64,000 nucleotides of DNA. It comes from Dimorphilus gyrociliatus. Taxonomy: Eukaryota; Annelida; Polychaeta; Dinophilidae. The DNA is taken from positions 620,001-684,000 of the forward strand of contig CAJFCJ010000024.1 in assembly GCA_904063045.1 (NCBI GenBank), written 5' to 3'. The notes under the pieces were generated by a model. It searched no databases. It was not told where the DNA came from and worked only from the letters and a program-made list of their open reading frames with translations. This document shows, in pieces, positions 1-14,861 of the stretch. Numbering within the stretch: position 1 is the first letter of the stretch; every line of letters begins with the position of its first letter. The position numbers and the translations under genes were made by a program.

Positions 1-180
1 CATTGATTCGTTGCATTTATTTGACTACGAACCTTAAAAGTTTGGTTATCAATCTTTTCACCGAGACAATTATCGCTTGATTGCCAGGCGCTTTTTTCCC
101 ACAAAGTTTTCAAATAAAAATTCAATTATCATTTATATACTTATCTGTTTAGATCGAATTGAACTGAGCAGTATAGCAAA

Positions 181-2908
<2,728 letters not shown>

Positions 2909-4112
2909 AATTTAGATAACTAGACAGGCGGAGATCAACGCCGGCAACGACGATGGTAATGGCGATGCTGATAATGATGATAATTTAAATATTTTTGATA
3001 ATGGCAAGGAAACATATGTAAATTTATGAAAAGTATATAAACTTGAGTGGAATACAAAAATATAGTTTAGATTCTCTTCCTCTCTTTTCTCGGCATGTAT
3101 ACTTAAATTCGATAATCTAACTTTAGATGATTCAGCATAAATTTCTTGTGTATTTAAATAAAATTAATATATTCTGCGCTAAATATATACTTATATATAT
3201 ATATGGAATATATAATTATGCAAATATACACAGAGGAGCGAAAATGAAATTGATTGAAGCGCCACCTCAAACATGCTATTATATACACCCACGTTTTGTC
3301 ACATGAAAAGTTTCATAAGGGAAATAAAAGCCTGAAAAGGCTTGGTTTTTTATTATTTATTAGAGTTCACTAATTAAATATTCTAAAGTTAACAAAGCGG
3401 AATAATATATCTATAATCATATCAATGAAAAAAACAGCGTCTCTATATGAAAAAATTATTGATGAGTGTAATAGGTTGACGTCATAAAAATAATTAAATT
3501 CCGTTAGGAATTCTATAAAATAATAATTAAAGTATTATATACTATTAATTAAAATCTTTACAAATTGTGCATCTTTTATTTTATATACTTTGCGGTATCT
3601 TTTGCAGTTCTCTGCATATATACTGCATACTGTATATATAGTTTATAAACAAAAAAGGAAAATCAGTTGTTAAAATAAAAAAAATCAATTTTGCTTTTCC
3701 TTTCAGCTTTTCTTTTTATTTCCTTTTTGGTTATGACTGTTTTTTTCAATTCGCATATCGGACAATCATTTTTATGGATAAAAATGGAAAAAGAGCGAGA
3801 CAGAGAGAAGGGAAAGAAAAAAAGATCAATGGGAAAAATCGAAATATAAAGCTGTTTACAGCTTAAATTTTTTGTGGTAATAGGAATTAGAAAGAAATTC
3901 TTAATGGACCTGAAAAGGCTGTTCAAACTTATAGTTAAACGAGTTTTGTAATCGATAAATAACTAAATATTGTCTTTGACATCGCTAACGAGAACATTGA
4001 TTAGCGAACTCTAAGCGTCCAATAACCTTGTTTCTATAACAATATTGAATTTTTTTCTCTTCTTTCACCATTCATTCTTGCCGGTGACGTTCAAGAGAGT
4101 ACTTAAAGTTAA
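2909..4112. other. Intergenic, no gene seen
   Basis: AT-rich DNA between the HHIP-like gene and the next gene. The first 250 bases are 3' UTR of the HHIP-like gene and include a short GAT/AAT-rich tract at about 2940-2990. Nothing else is recognisable. Confidence 0.6.
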
Positions 4113-5170
4113 ATGATAAGGGCGTCTACGATTGAGGAAATTAGGGATATTACCCCAATGCCAAAGAATGCCTTCGGAACAATCATTAGAAGAATTGAAA
4201 AGCGCGTTGACAGACCGGATAGTAAATATTTCTTAAGTAGAAGGAAATTACCCCCTCCGGTTGCCTCCCAAACAGAAAAAGAAAGAAACGCTTGCCTAAG
4301 AAACAAAAAGGAGGATGCTAAACTCTTCAAAGAAATTGATCAAATTAACTCCGAGGCCAACCTTTCCATCGGCTATATGAATAGGTGAATATAGAAATAT
4401 AAACATAAATTTGCGGCTAACTTAACGTTTAAAGTGTTTTCTTGATGAATGATTTAATTAAGTATTAATTCGTTTACGCTCAATAAAAGCCTATTGATAT
4501 TCTCAGGTGGGAAAGAGTGATGAGAGTTAAGAGTGCCGGTATTCAAGAAAGAGCCAAGAAACTCAACTCTAACGAGTCAAATGAAGAAGTTAAAAGTAGA
4601 CCCAAAACAGCAATTTCCTCAACTCTATACAGGGATAGAGCTTCAACTTTTCAAGATATAGGACTAACGCCTGTTCAGGCCGTTCAAGAAGAACATAAAG
4701 TTAGAAACGCATGGACTATTTTTACTCCAAAGTATTATGATATCTTCTATAAACCTCCTGCTTACAACGATACTCCAGACATAGTTAGAAATGATCAATT
4801 TTCCTATGCCGAATCTGAAAATTGCCTTAGTGAATTTTCTTTCGATGATAATAGTTGTGAAGATGCAAAAAGTCTTCCAATATGGTCAAGGGATGAGACG
4901 CCTCATAAAAAGTATATTGAAGTACCAAAATATCTTCCCCGAAAGCCAAGTTGGGATAAAAGAAAAAGTTATTTCGACTCTTCGCATGCTGAAAAAGATC
5001 TTAAGAAACAAATTCAGCAGGAAAGGAAATTACGTAAGAAGCAATCTGATCTTACTGTAATTAAATCTCAAAGAATTCAATTAGCACTTGACCAACAAAG
5101 GTTAAGATGTAAACTATGCGACGAAAAAGTGAAGAAATTCTGCAAATCTTTTTCCAGTAAAATTAATTAA
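4113..5170 (+). CDS. Two-exon protein of unknown function
   Basis: Exons 4113-4384 and 4507-5170 join in frame across a 122-bp intron (AG|gtgaat donor, ttctcag acceptor) to give 311 residues. There is no signal peptide or membrane segment. The protein is hydrophilic and rich in Lys, Glu and Ser. It has a conserved-looking central block around TPVQAVQEEHKVRNAW and a basic, probably helical C-terminus (about residues 240-300: repeated K/R/Q/E) ending in a CKLCDEKVKKFC cysteine cluster. The CxxC-x6-C arrangement could be a small metal site or chance. I do not recognise the family. A cytoplasmic, cytoskeletal or ciliary role would be a guess. The intact two-exon frame over 936 bases makes it a real gene. 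Confidence 0.72.
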
Positions 5171-5892
5171 AAAATTAAATGTCGCTTTCTCTATTTTTCC
5201 CATTTTTCTCTTTCTTCAAAAGATATCCCGGTGGAGTTTTATTCTTCATTTTTCGTCTAATAATACTGAAACAATATAAACCGATAGATGGCGTATTTGT
5301 ACGAGAAAAATGTTTTAAATTCTTTTTATAATTACTATACTATTACAATTAATAAATAACTTTATTATTCATGAATATTTAATTAATTACCGTATAAAAA
5401 AGGGATTTTTTTCATAAATTAATTAATAAAAACCCAAGATTATTAAAAACAATACTGACGGAGAGAATTTTATGTTCAATAACTAAACAATATCATTTAT
5501 TAAAAAAGAATGCTATAAATTATAAGAAGATATACTTAAATAATTTAGTAATAATATGAAAATGAGCATTATAGGTCTACTTACAAAAGAAAATAAAGGG
5601 AAGAGAAAGTCAGTATAAAGTACATACAGATATATATGTAAATAGGCATATTTTTAATGATATAAAAGGGAAACAAATGGCGTTGTATAAATCTGTATGT
5701 AAGGAGAGTTTTCAGGTAAATAAAGCAGTTTAAAAGTTTTAGCTTTATTTTATCTGGTCGATTAATCCAATCTTGTTTAAAGGTTTGCTTTTCTTTAAAT
5801 ACAGACATATTCAGTTTATATATACAGTATATATAATAGTTTTAGAATGACTTTTTCTCAATAGTCAATAGAGTCCCTTTCTTCTTGTTGAC
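5171..5892. other. Intergenic, no gene seen
   Basis: Convergent 3' region between the unknown two-exon gene (+) and the first amidohydrolase-like gene (-). AT-rich; no credible coding frame, RNA gene or repeat was recognised. Confidence 0.6.
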
Positions 5893-6876
5893 TTAATCAG
5901 TTTTAGCAAGTCCATAGTATGTTTGCATGAAAGTTACTATTACGTCACCCAAATCTCTAGCAAATTTATTCCTGATAGAAGAATTAAATCGAATGCTTTT
6001 TGGTGCTTCAATTTGAATTGCATCTGTATTACCGCAGTTTGATGAACCGTAGGTTTTGGTTATGAATCCTCCACTATAATAATTACCTGACGCTGTTGGA
6101 TCGGGATTGTTAGGAGAAGGTACAACATTATAAGAATAGTCATTCAGTAATTTTCCAAAGCTGTTTGATCCTCGTAATAGACTCTCAAAGCTTATATTAT
6201 TGAATCTTGAATTTAGAGATTTAATTGATGAAGTTGACGGGTCTAGAATATTATTTACTAATTTATGTTTTGAGATCAAATAACCTAATTCAATCCACTG
6301 CTCTGGATGAGTTTGACCATGCATATCAATAAGAAGGCCATGCTCTGAAAAAGAATTTTTTGCCTGATCAATGAAGCCGTGAAAGTCATTGTAGACTTGA
6401 ATCGCTATTGGATCACCAAAAGTAGCTTCATTTATCTCACGATTTGGATCCATCTTTACCCTTCTTAATTCGCTAATGATCATATGAGGATATAGACCAG
6501 TCAACTCGTGAACCCTATTGTAACACTTCATAGCAATATTCTTGGTATATCCGTCACCAATAGTAATTGCTTTACACGACGATGACTGTGGACTGCAGTT
6601 GTTGGACCAAACACAGTTGTTGTTTTGATCAGTACATCCTTTTGTTCTATCTATGAAGTATTAAACTAGAAATTAACTTAAACTTAAGCAAACAATTATC
6701 GTTTAGTAACCTGAAATATTAACTGGAGCCTTTTGACCATTATGAGGAACAGTGATTATTAAATTCATGTTGCCAACGTAGTAGGTAGTAAGGCTATCTT
6801 GGCCGTGGAGAACTGGAACACCATTCGAGGAATGAAAAATGAAAAAAAGAATTGAACATAGAGAATCGTTAATCAT
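5893..6876 (-). CDS. Secreted N-formylglutamate amidohydrolase-like protein A
   Basis: Exon 1 (6876-6711) and exon 2 (6650-5893) join across a 60-bp phase-1 intron to give 307 residues. Exon 1 encodes a hydrophobic N-terminus and the VPHNG block. Exon 2 opens with a Cys-rich stretch and carries PHMIISELRR, MDPNREINEA and LLIDMHGQTHPEQW-ELGYL. The order PHxG, NRxxxEA, DxHG fits the FGase (HutG-like) zinc amidohydrolase fold; bacterial members hydrolyse N-formylglutamate in histidine breakdown. The extracellular form here has about six cysteines, so the natural substrate is unknown. The first residues are less classically hydrophobic than in copy B but still read as a secretion signal. It is divergently oriented to copy B and very similar to it, which points to a recent tandem duplication. 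Confidence 0.75.
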
Positions 6877-6935
6877 TGTCTAGTAGTTTCTATGACCTAT
6901 TCAGAGATATAAGGTTTTTTTTTTGTAAGCATTAT

Positions 6936-6945
6936 TTTTATATAT
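6936..6945 (-). promoter_or_regulatory. TATA-like element upstream of amidohydrolase-like gene A
   Basis: On the minus strand the sequence reads TATATAAAAA about 60 bases before the ATG at 6876, a spacing typical of a TATA box plus a short 5' UTR. It is supported by position only. Confidence 0.4.
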
Positions 6946-7545
6946 GGTGTGAAAAGATAGGCCGGTGTGTGTGGTACATCTACCTAAGTTGATACTAAAT
7001 ATAGGACTATAGCCGCAGAAAATTTTTTTTTAAAATCAATAAATATTTTGAAATAGCTCTAGAATGGAACAAATAAACAACAGTTATTTTAATATTACAA
7101 TGATAATATATAGATTTTTGCTTTAATTATTATTTATAACTTTAGTTCATTTTTCAATCATTTTCATCCTCAACTTGAAATATCTGGTTTTGGATAACTG
7201 ATAATAATAAAAAAGAAGAAACCTTATCAATTTCATCAAAAGCATAAGCTATTACGTGTAAAGATAAGCGATATAAAATTGTTAAAACAAGTAAGATTAT
7301 TGAAAACGATAAGATAAGAGTAGTTTCAAGTTCTCACCATAGCTTTTTTTTTCATTCATTTTGAATATTTTATATTTAAATAGAGTTTATGTATTGAAAA
7401 TTTCAATTTCAATCTTAGAACTTTGCTAGAATCAGTAGTTGTAGCTTTTTAAATATTTATATAAAAAAAATAGGGGAATGAAGTGATAAAGGGAATAGAG
7501 GAGTATACCAAATATACCAATAATGAACTTATAATGATTTTACAA

Positions 7546-7729
7546 TAAATGATATTCTATTTCCACTTCTATCAAAATATGCACACATCAAACATAAAAG
7601 TCTATTTATATAGCAAAAGTAATGTAAAGAAGTAAATATTTATTAATTTAAACTATTTAAAATTTATGAAATGACCTTTATGTTTAATGTTTGCATATTT
7701 TGATAGAAGTAGAAATAGAATATCATTTA
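7546..7729. mobile_element. MITE with 55-bp terminal inverted repeats
   Basis: Bases 7546-7600 and 7675-7729 are inverted copies of each other, identical at 51 of 55 positions by hand alignment, and flank a 74-bp AT-rich centre. The outermost bases of both arms are TA, which fits a TA target-site duplication and a Tc1/mariner-type miniature element with tips reading AATGATATTC. There is no coding capacity. It lies in the divergent intergenic region between two amidohydrolase-like paralogues. A fold-back hairpin with another origin is the alternative. Confidence 0.75.
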
Positions 7730-7984
7730 TTTTTTGGAAAATGACTTTATTCAATAATAAGAATATAAGTGATATACGCTTTAAATATTCTCTTTAAAGT
7801 TTGAAAAGCATAATGGTTGTCACCTTTTCTTTTATCAGAGTTACTCCCCTAACAATCTTTCATTACTTAAAATTTCGTAGGGAGGATATTACCCTCTAAA
7901 GGAGTTCAGTTGTACTTAAATTCACCACATGCTGTCTATTGATTATTAAATCAACACCTTGATCTCGTTGTACTAAATTTCCTC

Positions 7985-7992
7985 TATAAAAA
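7985..7992 (+). promoter_or_regulatory. TATA box of amidohydrolase-like gene B
   Basis: TATAAAAA lies 47-54 bases before the ATG at 8039, leaving room for a short 5' UTR of about 20-25 bases. No other strong TATA motif lies closer. Confidence 0.5.
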
Positions 7993-8038
7993 GGCGAAAA
8001 CTTTTTATTTCAACCAACAAGAACCAGACAAAATAAAA

Positions 8039-9018
8039 ATGATAAAGTTTGCTTGTTTAACTTTTATCTGCTTTCTACTCCATTCTTCTAATGGAGTTCA
8101 AATCCTTCATGGAGTTGGTGACTATACAAGTTATCATGTTGGCAATATGAACTTGGTTATATCTGTTCCTCATAATGGATTGAAGACAACTTCAGATATT
8201 CCGGGTAATAATAGAAAAAGAAATGTTACAGTTTCATTTTGTATCTTTATCCTTTCCATGTATTTTCAGATAGGCACAATGGATGCTTAGATCAAAATAA
8301 TAATTGCATTTATACACACAACTGCGGCCAACAAAGTAACTCCTGTTCAGTTAGAACTGCAGGTGATAGTTACACAAAATCTATTGCCACGAAATTTTAC
8401 GATAAGGTACATGAGTTGACTGGTCTCTACCCTCATATGATAGTTAGTGAACTGAGAAGGAAAAAGATGGATCCTAATCGTGAAGTAAATGAAGCTACTT
8501 TTGGCGACCCATTGGCAACTCAAGTCTACAATGATTTTCATAATTTTATCAATCAAGCAAAGAATGCCATTTCGGGAGATGGTCTTCTTATTGATATGCA
8601 TGGTCAAACGCATCCAGAGGAGTGGATTGAATTGGGTTATTTGATCTCAAGATATCAACTAGTTAACAATATTTGGATTCCATCAATCTCTTCCATAAGA
8701 GCTCTGGATTCAAGATTCAATAATGTTGGTCTTGAGAATCTAGTAAGAGGTCCAAACAGCCTTGGTAAACTACTGAATGACCATTCACAACTTGTCGTAC
8801 CTTCCCCAAACAATCCCGATCCAACAGCGTCTGGTAATTATTACAGTGGCGGCTTTATAGTAAAAACATATGGATCCAAAAATGGCGGAAATATAGACGC
8901 AATTCAAGTCGAGGCTCCAAAAAATATTCGATTCAGCTCTACAAAAAGAACCAAATTCGGTCAAGACCTTGGCAGTGCTGTCGTAAGCTTTATGCAGACT
9001 TATTACGGTCTACTTTAA
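8039..9018 (+). CDS. Secreted N-formylglutamate amidohydrolase-like protein B
   Basis: Exons 8039-8204 and 8270-9018 join across a 65-bp phase-1 intron to give 304 residues. Residues 1-19 are a clear signal peptide. The family blocks are VPHNG (43-47), an IPDRHNGC junction block, PHMIVSELRR, MDPNREVNEA and LLIDMHGQTHPEEW-ELGYL. Metal ligands and the catalytic acid are expected among these His, Asp and Glu residues, by analogy with FGase-type zinc hydrolases. The C-terminal half is rich in Gly, Asn and Ser. The intron sits at exactly the same codon and phase as in copies A and C. Enzyme class is inferred from motif order; the substrate is unknown. Confidence 0.82.
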
Positions 9019-9609
9019 GAATGTCATAAGTTGTGATTGAAAGCTTTTCTTCAGGTAATGTTTCAGATATAGTTAACTAATATAGAATACAATTCTATTA
9101 GAAGGCAAAGATAAAACACTGTCATTTTCTTCGTAATAGAATCTTATAGTTAATTGGAAATGTTTTACCATTTCATCATGAGTATTCTTATTCAAACTAC
9201 GGTAGAAACTAAAGAAGAAGAATTTCGATATTAATCTAGAGAACGTAATAAACATCTTTATTAAAGTCTTTATCATAAAATTTTGAATGCAAAGGAACTT
9301 AATTGTTAATTAAACATTTTGACTGAATTTCGTTCAGTTAATAATTGACAACCGGCAAAAGGTTAGTGAACTTGTCATTTGAGTAAGAAGCACTAGGCTC
9401 AGAATAAGGTTTATGTGAATGATATTATTGAAATGTTCCTCTCATAAATAATGTTTATTGAATAGTAAATATTTATTGAAAAACGATCGTAGGAGTGAAA
9501 ATCTTAAAAGGTATAAAGAATATATATAAAAGATTTTTTCATATACAGAGATATTATATTGAAGCGCTCTCCTTTTTTTCTAACAATGCTCATAAGGTCA
9601 GTAAACTTC
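9019..9609. other. Intergenic, no gene seen
   Basis: Short AT-rich spacer between the convergent 3' ends of amidohydrolase-like genes B and C. Nothing recognisable beyond polyadenylation-like AT runs. Confidence 0.6.
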
Positions 9610-10783
9610 TTAGAAATTTGCTAAACATACAGAAATTAAAAGGCATAAATAAAGTGATATAGTATTTCTTGCATTGTTGAGACCATTCATACCACTTGTA
9701 GGGTCTGTTGAATCTTGTCTTTTGTAATATTTGTCCATAAACTGTGCTGTAATTGTCCCCAAATCTTTACCATATTTATTTCTTAATGCCGGCGTAAATC
9801 TTAAATTTCTTGGACTTTCAATTTGAATAGCATCAATTTCACCTTCATTTCTCGAACCATAAGTTTGAGTTATATATCCTCCACGAAAATATCTTCCATT
9901 TCCAGGACTCCAGTAGGAAGGAGACGGAACAGTTTTGTAAGATAAATCATCCAAAAGCTTACCATAACTTTCCGATCCTCTGAGTAAATTCTCAAAAGTT
10001 ACATTCTTGAATCTTTTGCTCAAGGAAAATATTGAAGATGTTTCCGGATTTGTATCATTGGTATTTAACATTTCTCTGCTGAATAAGTAGCCCAATTCAA
10101 TCCATAATTCAGCATGGCTTTGGCCATGAATATCTAACAAGAGACCAAAACTGTTTATAGAATTCTTTGCTTGATTTATAAAGCCATGATAGTCATCATA
10201 TACTCTTAGTGCTTCCGTATTATCGTATGCACCCTCTTGTCTATTTCGATTGGGATCCATTTTTGCTCTTCTCAAGTTGCTAATGATCATATGAGGACTC
10301 CTTTTGGTTTCATTTTTATACGACTCATACAAAAGCATAGCTAGCTTTCTTGTATGAGAATCCGTAACCGTAGTAGGCTTACAACTCGTTGATGGAGTTG
10401 TACAATTGTGTTTCCATATACATTTTCCAGTATTATCCTTACACCCATTTTTCCTATCTGGAAAATAGAACAGATTCATTATTTAAATATGAATACATAC
10501 AGTATACAGTATAATTCGTATTATGTATGCTAGTATAATCAACTCAGACAGCGTATATAGAACGCAAGAAACATTTTGAAGATTATACAGTCTAGTCCCA
10601 CTGAATCAGCAAATATATACCTGGAATGTCATCTGGAGAACTAAGACCGTTGTGAGGTACTGATATAATCAAGTTTGTATCTCCTATATAATATTCTGTC
10701 AAGTTTCGATGTCCCTTAATAATTTCAACGCTATTTGCAAAACTGAAGCCAGCTATTAGCATGGTTACAATAGAAGTTAACAT
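9610..10783 (-). CDS. Amidohydrolase-like protein C with hydrophobic tail
   Basis: Exon 1 (10783-10621) and exon 2 (10457-9610) join across a 163-bp phase-1 intron to give 336 residues. The signal peptide covers about residues 1-18, and VPHNG is followed by the IPDRKNGC junction block. Further blocks are PHMIISNLRR, MDPNRNRQEGA and LLLDIHGQSHAELW-ELGYL. It is the most diverged of the three paralogues. It is about 30 residues longer at the C-terminus, ending in a run of hydrophobic residues (ISLYLCLLISVCLANF) after a small-residue stretch. That arrangement resembles a GPI-anchor signal, so this copy may be surface-tethered while A and B are soluble. A single membrane span is the alternative. 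Substrate unknown. Confidence 0.8.
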
Positions 10784-13700
10784 AATCTTGTCGCTTGAAT
10801 CTGTAAAAATATTATTCGTTAACTTAGTGTGAACTGTAATATGAAAATGATTAAATTTTTAATAAATCGGTTTAGCGATAGTACTTTTTAAATAAAGATA
10901 CATATTTTATTGACTATAAATAGACAGCCATTTTTGTCTATCTTTCGCAAATAGAATATTCTGTATATTATTACTATTTATCGACTTTCTCTTGTTTAAT
11001 AACAATTTACATTTTTATGTTACAAATACTATAAGTTTTTATGCAGAGCTAAAAAAATTGTACATAAAGCCAAACTTCAAATTTTACATGCTGTACACAC
11101 GTTGAATTACATAAACAAAACAAAACAACAAAAAACAATGTAAAATGTTAAATACTTTTAATAATGTACTTGCGGGAAGTTGGTATAATTACGTATGAAT
11201 TCTCAGTCCATACTAAGCCTTCCCTCTAGTTAACGAACTAAATAAAGAGAATTTGCGTTTGAAATTTTCTAAGAAGGTATGACTTGTTACTTTCTTTAGA
11301 AATAAACCAGGCAAATTCTTCATAATCTTTTTCTTTGTATATCACTTGGAAATAGGGGTATAAATATTCATGTTATATTAGAATTTTTACCTATTTCTTT
11401 AATTTGACGATTATTGACCATTAGATTACGATTCTAGATAATTTCGGCAAGTAATCTGTTTTTCCTTTGATAACTATTTTTAATATATCGATGTCTTTGA
11501 GGTTTTTTTCTAGTTGAAAAATAGGCTGAAGAAATATTTTCTAATTATAAATTTCATTATGTTTTTTCTAGGCCTATGTTTATTATAATACTTGTAATCT
11601 ATATAATTGCTTCTCCCTCTTTTTAAGCTAAACTAATAATCTAAAATAGTAAGATAATGAAAGAAAGAGAAAGGCCTCATTTATTTTCTATTCCATTACA
11701 ATACTAAGATAGTTTTAGGCTATAGATGGCAGGTATGAACGTAATGGATTAACTTTATATTTTCTTTTTTGATCTTACAAAGGCTAGAGCTAACGATCAC
11801 TCGTACGACTTTTCTTTAAGGTAAACATTTAACAATTTATTTACTATTAGTTGCTTTCCTATAGTTATTTTATATGATTAAAAAGAAGAGATTTATTCTT
11901 AATTACAATAGATTCTGAATTGTTTTAGATAATGAATATTAGTTTATAATTTCAGTTTGATTTTTCTTTATTGTAGTAATATTCTTTTATTAAAAACAAA
12001 CAGAATTACATACTGCAACGTATCTCTATTAAAATTTATTTCTATCATTTATTTATCCCTTAAAGATATTTAGTCTATGTATTTCATATATGAACTTAAA
12101 CAGATTATACTGTATACTGTAACATTCGTAGATTGAGATAACTTACTTAAGAAACGTTAGGAGAGGATTATTCTATTAAGCTTGAATAACAAGTTCAAAA
12201 CCGTATAACTACAAGCAAAAAAATTATCTATTATATAATAAAATCATTATAAATTATGCATTATTGTAATATTTGAATAATTAAATGAAAGTTAAATATA
12301 TTTTAATTAAAGGTTTTTGAAATATCATTGGAAGAAACCTAACCAATAAGCTTTGTAAAATATTATTTTAGTTGAATGTTGAATTGTCTTTGTAAAAATT
12401 ACGATTAATGAAAATTTTCCAGCTTTTAAGTTTTAATGAATTATCAAAGAAAGCGCAGAACCCGTTACCTTTGCAATTGTTTCAGTGTCGTGTATTTCTT
12501 GGGAATTTTTACTAAATAAATGAACTCTATAACATTAACAATTGAAAATTCCCCTTTTCTTCAAAAGTCTTTTGCCATCTATTTATTAATATACCTATTT
12601 TTTTGTATAATAAACTAAGAAGGTGGGGTTATCTGGTTAAAAAAAGATGAATACCCTTAGGCTAGAGTCAGTACTTGTAATAATCTCATTGAGAGCTTTC
12701 TTCTTTTGAAATACACAGTACATCATGTACAAATTAGTTTCTACACTGTAAATACACAGTATATATATATAAATTTATATATACTATATATCGTATGTAT
12801 ACTATGAGTTGTAAATACTATAATTATAGATGTACAGTTGTGTGATGTTTAAAGCATACGTAAAATAACAAAAAAAAGAATTTTGCCCATTTGAATTTCA
12901 TACAATTCATTATTAAAGTATAATAGGCTTTCAATTAACTTTTTCATCTATTCGTTTCATTCATATTGAAAATATCAATAATTTTTAGCATCGACCATAT
13001 TGTTGTAAAATTGGCGTAAGCGAAATAAATATCCGGAATTGTATGTATATATTAATGGTAAAAAAATGAATATTCTGTCAGATATCCCTTTCAATATAAA
13101 TAATAATTGACATTAAAATCTTAACAATTTCTAGATGAGGTTTTCCACAAAACAAAAAAGACTAAGATATCAAAGAAAAGAGAAAGAATTTAATCTTTTC
13201 ATTATTGATTACTAGCATGTTTTATTCCTTATATTTCCTATATATTTTATTACAATACGTATTAAAACTTAGGAAATAGAATGTTTTTTTTTGTAATTTA
13301 TATCTCTAATTCTTTCTCTTTTACAACTTTCTACACCGAAATGTTGATTTATATTAGCAGTTTGTTACATTTTAATATTATTGGAAAGGCTTCTAAATAT
13401 ATTGTTTAATGAATAGCTTATAAATTATCTGTATAAATGGAGATTAATGCTAAAATTTTCATGTCATATTTGCTGAAAGGGCGCGGGTAAAAATATTACA
13501 ATTATGAACACCTTTCTCCCCTGACTAACATATAAAACACTACTAAAAATGACTATTGTTTTGTTTTCTAGGTAAATGTTATATATAGTTTTTGAACGAC
13601 CTTTTCATTAATATTCTCTACCGATGGTTAAGCATAATGAAAACTATAAAAATACAAATTTACATTAGTGTTCGCTGCATCCAGGAATTTTTTATTTGTT

Positions 13701-14861
13701 AAACTTTTATGCACCACCCTTTTCTCTTTGCTTACCGCATATTCATTGCATAAGGATTATACGATATATTTTTGTAAAAATACCCTATTTTCTCACTTTG
13801 TTGTACATCCTTTGTAAATTTTAGTAGAGACTTGGATATATTTTGTAAATATTATTTCAACTTGATGTTTTTTTTATAATTAAACTTAAAATATAGAAGA
13901 GGCTTTTTTACTATAAGAAATTTTAATACAATAATAATCTTTTGTTTTTTTTCATCTTTTTTTACTTTGCAAATTCAATCTCCAAAGACAAAAGAAAGTA
14001 AAAGGAAAGAGAAAAAACTTTTATTCAAAAGAGAATAGTTTATATCATTTTTCATAAGTAAAAAGGCCAATCATAAGAGAGATTTTTAAATAAAATATAA
14101 ATGATTATTACAACCATTTAACTATAGATATTTAGCTATAATAATATAGTATATTAGATTATTATTCGTAAAAAATCTCTCTTTATCAATAGGATTTCCT
14201 TTTGAAGTTTTAATTCAATTCACAGCAAACTTTTGACACAATTTTTTTAAGTTGTTCACTTTTTTTCCATTATTTCTTTCCGAACAAAAATTAAAAAGAA
14301 AGAAGATAAACATTATTATCGAAAGTTGAAAAAGATTTCAACCTTCATTCGTCTTTTTCTTTCTTTTCATGTTCAAAAGAAAAGAGTTAAAAAGTTAGAT
14401 TTTTTTTCAATTATTTATCCTAAATGCAAAACAATCTAATTCGCGATAAAAAAAAAAACAGACATAAAAGGTAAAATTAAAAAATAGAAAACAAAAGTTA
14501 AAAACAAAAATAGGTTATTGGTGGTAAAAATTTCTGTTAACATAAAAAAAACAAGGAAAAATATGTATAAAACTGTTTAGGAGTTCTTAATTAGATATTA
14601 ATTACATGTTTTATTGGCATTGGCCTAAAAAATATACGATTGGCTAATATTTTTTTCATTTGGTACGATTTTGTTAATTTAATTATTTTAGACTTTGATT
14701 TTGTTTGTTTCTTAATTTTAAAAAGATGAAGATTTTCACTTTTCTTTTTATGTCAAAAAAATTAAGAGAAAAATAATAAAAAAAACAAAAGGAAATAAAT
14801 TTCAGATAGAAATTAAAGCATTTCTAAGGAAATTCTACTAATTCTTGTTTTGATTTCTGAT
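10784..14861. other. Long AT-rich intergenic region
   Basis: About 4 kb with no open frame of interest on either strand and no recognised RNA gene or element. It contains runs of A or T and some TA-rich patches around 12740-12790. The last few hundred bases (about 14000-14861) are presumably the 3' UTR and downstream flank of the claudin-like gene on the minus strand. Confidence 0.55.
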
